Shown piece by piece: positions 56,750-64,000 of a stretch of 64,000 nt of DNA. The translations under genes and the position numbers were made by a program. The notes below the pieces were generated by a model. The model had not been told where the DNA came from. It was given only the letters and a program-made list of their open reading frames with translations, and did no database searches. Source of the stretch: Ophiura sarsii. Lineage: Eukaryota; Echinodermata; Ophiuroidea; Amphilepidida; Ophiuridae. The DNA is taken from positions 102,235,606 through 102,299,605 of the forward strand of contig CM069441.1 of assembly GCA_035610835.1 (NCBI GenBank). Reading direction: 5' to 3'. Numbering within the stretch: the stretch's first letter is position 1; every line of letters begins with the position of its first letter.

Positions 56750-57710
56750 CAAGACAGAAATTTAGTCGTGTAGAATTATTTATATACCAAACAGAATACA
56801 GTAAACACCACGAATGTCGCAGATTTTGCAAAACTCTATCATTTGTTTTATATTATTTAAACCATTTCTCCACAATTGTAACAACATATGTGTTCATATT
56901 TTCAGATCAAGATCTCATATACATTTGAAAGGCATCTGGGCACAAAAAAGTGATTTAGAATACATGAAAGCAATTCATAGACTCCAACACAAAGCCTGAA
57001 TCTGAATTAAAATGTCAACGTCTAAGGACGTTGACAAAAATGCCAATACTATGACCATGTTCCGTTGCGATTTCTTTAAATTACGATTAGAAGTATATTC
57101 AATTTAATATGGCCAATATTCTTTAGTAAAACTACAGTTGAAGTAGAATTTATTTGTTTATAAAAGATAATTTAGACAATTTTCCAATATACTAAAAACA
57201 AAATGGCAGCCTCCATGTATATGTAGAAAGACCTAAATGTGCAACATTTTGCAATTACATGCTAATATAGGGTGGCGGGCAAAAGAGGCCGTCAGCATTT
57301 CCTTTATTTTATCTTATATATGTATGTATCCTTGATACATTTTTTCCCCTTTACCCTATTTGCAATGTAAATGTGTTAGTTTAGGTTCACTTTCGGGAGT
57401 CTCACTCAACATTGACTTCAAATATGCATGTTCATTCTAAATATCGCAGTTTAGAAAGGGGTACTTTGTGCATGGTCAATGCCTGAAATTTCTGCAGAAT
57501 GAAATGTGGGTCTGTGTTGTAAAACATAGGGTATAAGTCTTGATTTTTGTGGTCATGAGTTATGTCCTCATATTTGATGGAGAAAAGAGCACTCTGCTCG
57601 AGAATCTTTGAAATAAAAAAGGGGGTGTTTTTGTTTTTGACAAAGCAAAATTTCTACTAGTTTACTGAAAAAGGGTGTCAATTTGGTTTGAATGTCAGGG
57701 TTTATTTCAG
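56750..57710. other. Non-coding, nothing recognised
   Basis: No structure or plausible exon was seen. Confidence 0.45.
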
Positions 57711-57712
57711 TT

Positions 57713-58030
57713 TCAGTTTATCTGTTTTACCCACAGGCCGAGCACTAACGGATTTTGACCGTTGTCCCTGGGGGTATTTGGTACTTTTTTGCTCAATTTC
57801 ATCGTCAAGGTGTTCAGCGCACAGCGTCTCATTTTAACATTTTCATGCAACATTTTAACGCAAGTACGGGCGCCCAATGCGTCTCTTCTTGATGACGTGA
57901 ATCTGTTGCGTTGCTGAATATTTGCAATTTGGCGCAGCCTCCACCCAAACGCAAAATGCATGGCACAACGCAGCGCAGTTTCATGCTCAAGGGCTTGAGT
58001 TGCATTTTTAATTAGTGTGCAATTTGTCAC
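57713..58030 (-). other. CpG-rich ORF of unclear status
   Basis: A 105-codon minus-strand ORF lies in locally GC- and CpG-richer DNA. It includes RNRFTSSRRDALGARTCVKM. I recognise no family and see no splice context. It could be a decayed repeat or an exon. Confidence 0.2.
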
Positions 58031-58525
58031 GATAACACTTCGTGTCGGATTTGGGATTTGGGGGCCAGTACAACTTCTAGCGTTTAGTTTTCTTTTGTTT
58101 TACCCTCTTAATATCAACAGAGATTTAACAGGGTTGGGAGCCGAGAGTAATATACCTAAATAGTCTCAGGTTGGGAGACTATTTAAATTATGGTCCTCCG
58201 ATTTCTCTATGACAACATAAAATGCCATATATCCATCCCATGCATACTGATACATTATTGCAGAATACATATAAGGCTAAAAAAAAGAAAATCAAGTTCG
58301 TTTCAGAAGACCACGCGCGTAGCTTTTAAAATTATCATCTTGCCCCATTTGTAATGTATAGACCTGCATATTAGTGGAGGGTCACTATAGTCTTGTTTTA
58401 ATGTCCTTCTCAAGTTTCTTTATGATTGATTGTACAAACACAACGATAACTCCCTACCAAGATGTCCCTTTTATATTTTGTATTTTGCACAAATATTATC
58501 AAAGAGAGGGGGGGGGGGGGGCTTT

Positions 58526-58735
58526 GCGGCTGTGTATTTTTCAAGGTATAGATGACAACTTGACAGAAAAAATAAAGAAAAAAATAAGAATTTAGGAGTC
58601 ATTTTCACTAGTAAAATCCTGAATGCCTTGATCAATTTCGATAAATCTGATGTTATTTTAAAGCTTAGAAGATGCTCTCAGAGCACACATAATAAACTCA
58701 AAATTGACTTCACCTGCATTTGATGTGCTGCATCA
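58526..58735 (+). repeat. Mariner-like fragment, copy 2
   Basis: GGCTGTGTATTTTTCAAG, TAAGAATTTAGGAGTCATTT and AAAATTGACTTCACCTGCA repeat 40770-40932 with small indels. A 14-base G run lies just upstream (58508-58521). Confidence 0.75.
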
Positions 58736-58739
58736 CATT

Positions 58740-59320
58740 ATAGTCTTTTGAAGTGCTAACATTTTTAGGTTTAAAGTAAATAAATAAATAAATAATTAGT
58801 ATATAATTTTAATTTTAATTTAAGTCAAAAAGTGCTCAATGGTGTTTAGACCAGAGCACACCGACTACACATGAATGATGATGAGTCAACCCTTAGGCAA
58901 TAGTTGAAAGGCATCTTCGAGTTGACCCCAAATTATCAAGTGCGAGGGCGCCCTGCGGTAAATACAGAAAAATGAATTTACAAAATTGCGTAGATCAAAA
59001 TAAGAAGAATTTATTCATGCCGAAATATAGTCAAAACAAGACATTCGATCGTTGATCAATTAACATACATTGAAGTATATATCCCTCACATTCAATATTT
59101 TTTCCATTGAATTAATTTATAAAGTACAGTTTACCTGAAATGTGTGAAAACATGCAGCTACATCAGAGTAAAAATTGACATGAACGGGATGAAACTGTGT
59201 CAAAATCAGGTGGAAAATGTCCGTAAATATCTTATTTTTGAACGCCGTAAAAAATCAGTTCACAGGATGATAGATTATAATAAGATGTTTCATATTCCTC
59301 CTTTGAGATTTTTTTTGAGT
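58740..59320. other. Non-coding, nothing recognised
   Basis: A short AAAT run lies at 58779-58795. Nothing else is seen. Confidence 0.45.
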
Positions 59321-59347
59321 GTTTAAGACAGCTGTTTGGCATATCAA
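59321..59347 (+). repeat. 27-bp direct repeat, left
   Basis: TTTAAGACAGCTGTTTGGCA is the core of 27 bases repeated exactly at 60247-60273, 926 bp away. Confidence 0.9.
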
Positions 59348-59821
59348 CTTGAGCTCTAATCCAACATCAAAATTCGGAACCTTTTTGACAGTACACTTCT
59401 GCAATGGCCAGTCGCTCAATCGAATGGTCCGCCTGGGTGCGATTATGCTGAAGTTATTCCTTCACCCACTCAAATAATATTAGTTTCAAAAGACATACGA
59501 CACATAATGGCACAATAAATGAGGAAATCAGGTGTACGAGCAGCAAAACATTAATTTTTGTCATGAAAAACCATGGACCGTAATACGTCTTTTAAAATAT
59601 TTATGAATACAAGTCATTGATCCCGAGCATAAGTCACTCCCGAGCAGCATATCGAGGCCTATCGCTTTGGGATTATAGAATGGTGGGATCTGTTAACTCA
59701 TGAAAGAAATCAACCAAACAATCATAAATACATTAAATATAAAAAAAAAGAATTATAGCAAAACCAACAACATTCATTTTGACGACGGAACAAAGAATCG
59801 TATGACATTGTGGTCAGCGAC

Positions 59822-59890
59822 AGGATCGAACCCCGGACCTCCTGTTCTGAAGGCGAGCGCTCTACCGACCGAGCTATCAAGGGAAACTAT
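59822..59890 (-). repeat. tRNA-like sequence
   Basis: On the minus strand, TAGCTCGGTCGGTAGAGCG is a good D arm and A box and GGGGTTCGATCC a good B box. T-stem and anticodon-stem pairing is poor, as expected for a tRNA-derived SINE or pseudogene. The SSVGRAL peptide in the ORF here is a known artefact of translated tRNA sequence. Confidence 0.6.
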
Positions 59891-60246
59891 ACAAACGTTG
59901 CAAAGATTCAAACCATTTATCAATTCCGTTTCTAGAGCTACATAATGTAAAAACTTCATTTATTCTGTTAAATTAAAAGGAAATCACAGTTATTTTAGTT
60001 AGTCAGTTGAAAAAGATGTCCACGAAACTTGTTCCTTATGCACATATCCCGCAACCGTTTAAAAATGAAAATATAACGCGATCGCACACGAATGGACAAA
60101 TGAAAAAATGCCAATGGTTCCAAATTTTGCTCTCATTTCAAATAACTTTTAATGTACTTAAATGATCACGCCGTAAAACCGATTTAAGAATAATAGTTGC
60201 TAAAACCCCCATTTATCTCAATACACGAAAATTGTGTAATTTCGCT

Positions 60247-60273
60247 GTTTAAGACAGCTGTTTGGCATATCAA
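60247..60273 (+). repeat. 27-bp direct repeat, right
   Basis: This is an exact copy of 59321-59347. The flanks on either side are not similar. Confidence 0.9.
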
Positions 60274-60279
60274 TGTAGA

Positions 60280-61080
60280 CACTACTCGGACGCATTTCAT
60301 TTTCGATATCGACGGATTTGTAAAATGCTGATGTGAAATGATCTGCTTGTAGATGTCATAGACTGGATTCAATACGTTTGCAAGACAGGTCCACTTATCA
60401 GGAGTATTTCAAGACCTTAATATTAATGAAAAACTTTGATTTCACCTCAAGATCACTCTTGAAACCGACGGTTCAATTTCCGCGGGAGTTTAACTCGGTG
60501 TTAGTACCCAAAGTGCGCGGTTCGAAATTGCGCGGTTCGTTGTTGTGATAAATTGACCTACGCTATTGTTCACCGCTAACTTGCCTTTCAACTAGCAATA
60601 GGCATTTTCATTACTAACTAGAGGGGTTCTCAGCTTTCGCGGTTCTCGTGTTTGGTGGTTGTTGGATTGGAATGTTTGTATGATTTTGGACAAAACCTAA
60701 CTCACCGGGGTCTTGGTATATTATCATGGTCGTTTATGACTATGTCGACTTATTCGTTAAGTACCGCCTGTTGACATATAATTTTGAAGATATATATGAT
60801 TATATAAGTCACTACAATTTGTTTATTTAGGAAATAATTACTTTAAGCATTTGTATTTGAAGGATGGAAGTACTTGAATATTACATAGCAATAGCAATAT
60901 ATTAGCGCATTAGATTTTATTCACTGCTAAAAAGATGTGATATTACATTTACAATTGGCAATTTTAACAATGCAAAGGTCCAGTATGACGTTTCTTTTTT
61001 TAACCCCCCTGAATACTGAAAACCTTTTGGTCCCCCTTTTGGCAAATTCAAACTTTGCCGCCCCAACCCTCATTTTGCCC
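60280..61080. other. Non-coding; CpG-containing patch
   Basis: 60465-60680 is GC-richer, with a near-tandem TGCGCGGTTCG at 60511 and 60528. I see no gene attached to it. Confidence 0.35.
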
Positions 61081-61082
61081 AG

Positions 61083-61350
61083 CCCCCCCCCCCCTCCCCC
61101 CCCCCCCCCAATTTTTTTCTTCTGAATTCCCTAATAATGTGGGATTTTGGCATAATAATATTATATTAATTGATTTGCTGACTGAATTTGTGGGGTGTGT
61201 GTAACAAACTTATTGTCATCAACACTCTCCCCTCTCCTACCCCCACTCCCCCCCCCCCCCCCCCCCTCCCCTTCCTTTTTTCTTCTTTTTTCTTCTTCTG
61301 TGGACCCGGGGAGGCTTGAGCCTCTAAAGCCCCCCTGGACACACGCCTGC
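61083..61350. mobile_element. C-rich transposon fragments
   Basis: C runs lie at 61083-61094, 61096-61109 and 61248-61266. GGACACACGCCTG at about 61338 looks like a hAT-like right end. No partner was fixed. Confidence 0.35.
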
Positions 61351-61537
61351 TATGGTTGCTCATATTCAGATACGCACTTGAACGATAATAACCGAGTTGA
61401 TCGCTAATTGTCTTCAAGAGTATTGCCTATTGGCTTTAAGCCATCTTAACATTCCATCGATATTGTCACATATCTTTATCATGTTGATGTTTGTGTTAGC
61501 CAAATCTAACAAATGTAATCGCTACCGAACATTCATA

Positions 61538-61561
61538 TTTATTTATTTATTTATTTATTTG
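61538..61561 (+). repeat. Short (ATTT)n microsatellite
   Basis: About six units of ATTT. Confidence 0.9.
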
Positions 61562-62090
61562 AACTTACCTGACGACTCTGCGTTCATATGGTTCATATTA
61601 CAAACAATGCGCGCAAAAATGTCCACTTTTTAATATAAAATGTATGAAACATTGAAACTGGAAACTAATTCTCGCGAAGCTCTCAAACTTTTTAAACTAA
61701 ATAAAAATAAAAGATATGATAAAATAGGTCACTCTGCATAATATTTGTATAATCTGATGACTTTTCAACGCTCTGATACGGTGTAATATCAAGTTCCCAT
61801 TCTATTCCAAAGATTTTAAATAATAAGTCAGGTTTGTTTACTGTTTTCATTTTGAAAATAAAATAAAATGGAATGCATGTGTTATTCATTTTGTAAATGA
61901 GGCACAATGAGGGAACTATGGATATTGAGTTATTTATATCATGATAATATAAAAATTCGAAGTAATAGACCTTCTTGAATAGAAGTCGTAACTCTGAGTT
62001 TCATGCTTTCACAATCATAAGTATATAAGTTAAGTAACATTTTGTTACCAAAATCAAGGTTATATCACAATCCTAAAGGCCCTGGCACCT
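61562..62090. other. AT-rich non-coding, nothing recognised
   Basis: No structure was seen. Confidence 0.45.
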
Positions 62091-62095
62091 GGATG

Positions 62096-62502
62096 CCCCC
62101 CCCCCCCCCCAAATCTGAAAAAAATCCTTTTTTTGTTTGTACCAATGTACCTATTTTTGGTACCAATGTACCTTTTTTTGGTACCAATGTACCTCTTTTT
62201 GGTACCAATGTACCTTTTTTTGTTATTAATGTACCTTTTTTTTGGTGAAAACGCCCCCCCCCTCCACCCCAATTTCCCAATTTTTCGAAAAATGGCCCAT
62301 TTCCCATTGTGTAAAGCAATTTTTCGGGCCGTTTTGGACTAAAACATGTCCCCCCCCCCCCCCCCCCCCCCCCCGGTCTCAAAATTGTCTGAGATGACTA
62401 AAAAAAAATTGGGGGCAACCTTTTCCTTTTTTCTTTTGGTACCAATGTACCTTTTCCGAAAAATACGCCCCCCTCCCTAAAAAAATCCTGCTTACGGGCC
62501 TG
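62096..62502. mobile_element. C-run-rich element fragment with tandem repeat
   Basis: C runs lie at 62096-62110 and 62350-62374. A tandem repeat of about 20 bp, GGTACCAATGTACCTTTTT, has about five units at 62138-62240, with one more near 62438. The right end CTTACGGGCCTG is the inverse of the terminus at 32566. The left end is unclear. Confidence 0.55.
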
Positions 62503-62769
62503 GCATACGTTGTATTCCTTAGCGGTTCGCTAGGGTTCGTAGAGGTATGCTGGGGTTTATAACAATCTTTGAGCATGTTTACAATTTTGAGCGGGTGACA
62601 ATGTAGTGATCAATATGTGCGAAACGTTAATGCAGCTAATGCTCAACGTATACATAGAGTATTGATCACTACGTTGTCAGCCGCTCAAAATTTTGAACAT
62701 GCTCCAAAATCAACCCCAGCTCACACTCTGCGAACCCCTAGAGAATTGCTAACGAATACAATGTATGCC
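62502..62769. mobile_element. 268-bp foldback MITE
   Basis: GGCATACGTTGTATTCCTTA at the left mirrors AACGAATACAATGTATGCC at the right. The arms include AATTTTGAGCGG and TAGTGATCAATA with their inverses. It abuts the preceding hAT-like end. Confidence 0.75.
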
Positions 62770-64000
62770 AAATAGTCATGAAGGAATGACAACTTACACC
62801 CCAAATTTCCAAAACTTCGGGTACATGTTGGCTCTATGCTCAACAGTGAGACAGGGCCCTAACCAAAGTTACAGATTATTGAAAGTAATTTTTTTCGCAA
62901 AACATCAAATACAAATTGTCAAGTTTTGATCATTTTAAGTTTTAGTTTTGTTAACAATTTAATGGAGTAAATAAAAATTAAATACCTCAAAATGTAGATT
63001 AACTCTTTATTTTCATGAATTTGAGTCTTTGGTTTGACTTATCATGACTTAGTTTCACATTTTTGCTCTTAAATCAAATTAGCTACTGCCGCATTGTGCC
63101 TCATTGACTCATGTTGGGTCACATCAGGAGCGTACGCAGGGTGTAACCCCCCCCCCCCCCCCTTGGGTCTTTCAAAAAATTAAAAAGGGGAATAAATAAG
63201 GAGTGAACATCCCCTTGCCCCTTCCACGCAGCACTTTGCCCTCCCCACTTTTTGAGTTAGGCATACCCCCCCCACTTTTGTTGGCAACCTTAAATGCTTA
63301 TATTTTATAAAAAATAAGAATTAATGAGGTCTGTAAGACTGTATGGCTTAGAAATCCCCTCGGAGAGTATCGAAATTCAACATTTTCTCACGCCCACTAG
63401 GTTTACTCCGTACCCAAACACCATGGGACTAGAAGGGGAAACCACCTCTGACATCCAGCTATAAGTAAGCCCTTAGGTGGGAACACCCCACCTCTTGAAA
63501 CCCACCTGAATGCAATTTCCCGCGGTCATTTTAGCAAAACAAATTTTTGCATTTCCGGAATCGGATGATGATATTTCAGCATAAAAAGAGTCAAACATGG
63601 TTGTTTTAGGGGGGTGATACCCTATAGCCTATTCTCCAGACAAGCCCCTATACAAGTTTGGTACCGCATGCAAATGCTCGGGCCATCTGGCCAAGCTCGC
63701 GTAAAAAGTTCAGGAAATTGATCAATCACCCACTTGCATCCCTTTTTATAAAAAAGTAAAAGAAGTGTCACATTGTCCATTGTCTTTATTTAAATTGTGT
63801 TCCCTGTTTAATAGTTTCTTCCTGGTGAAATTTAAGAATGGAAATCAAACCTACCTAACAACTCTGTTTTTAGAACTGAAAGGCAGCCAATGCAGCTTCA
63901 GTTACATCTTGGCCTATTAGTATTATTATCACGAGTAGAGAGTTACCGATACTTGAGAAACAGTATAACGGAAGGAAGAAAGAGTTCACACCACTTGGCA
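62770..64000. other. Non-coding; one C-run transposon end
   Basis: CAGGAGCGTACGCAGGG followed by a 16-base C run (63147-63162) resembles a hAT-like terminus without a partner. Nothing else is recognised up to the window end. Confidence 0.4.

Noticed and set aside
59774..59959. ORF containing SSVGRAL
   Set aside because: This peptide is a known false translation of tRNA-like sequence. The DNA matches A and B boxes.
62042..62382. Repetitive ORFs on both strands
   Set aside because: They are produced by the 20-bp tandem repeat and C runs of a transposon fragment.

Overview
This is AT-rich DNA from an animal nuclear genome, most likely a marine invertebrate. An echinoderm or hemichordate is plausible, but that is a guess from repeat style, not from a gene. 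There are no prokaryotic-type genes, operons, ribosome binding sites or long ORFs. Nearly all short ORFs are chance or repeat-derived. Only three stretches have any coding look: a possible terminal exon at 13014-13292 (minus), a LINE reverse-transcriptase relic at about 27462-27620 (minus), and a weak exon-like ORF at 31268-31432 (minus).

Layout. 1-9640: array of related 1.9-3.3 kb units, with a central pair (1741-3671, 3672-5602) that looks identical. 9.7-18 kb: small transposon relics, a tRNA-like sequence, the candidate exon, a 753-bp near-perfect palindrome flanked by TA (16241-16993), and a TTAA-flanked MITE. 18.6-25.8 kb: a 192-bp tandem pair, three diverged copies of an older repeat, two non-autonomous hAT elements with exact 8-bp target duplications (23130-24833, 25307-25734), and a second TTAA MITE. 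27-33.4 kb: LINE relic with tandem repeats in its 3' tail, a 679-bp tandem duplication containing an unusually conserved block, a third TTAA MITE and two foldback elements. 34.8-37.5 kb: a 33-base G run, a 154-bp satellite, a structured GC-rich island, and a TTAA-bounded element with G-run ends that carries two RFX X-box motifs. 38-49 kb: a recurring 23-bp hairpin motif, a mariner-like element with a nested foldback, and a segmental duplication that preserves an empty site for a Harbinger-like MITE. 49-64 kb: more Harbinger-like MITEs, a 360-bp tetranucleotide array, two tRNA-like sequences and many C-rich transposon ends.

The window reads as a gene-poor stretch built by repeated insertion of non-autonomous DNA transposons and local tandem duplication. 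No gene system can be reconstructed. The items most worth a second look are the two CCAAT/X-box modules inside a transposon-like element, the structured island at 36071-36200, the dispersed hairpin motif, and the clustering of about 25 G/C homopolymers at transposon ends. All identities and boundaries were judged by eye.
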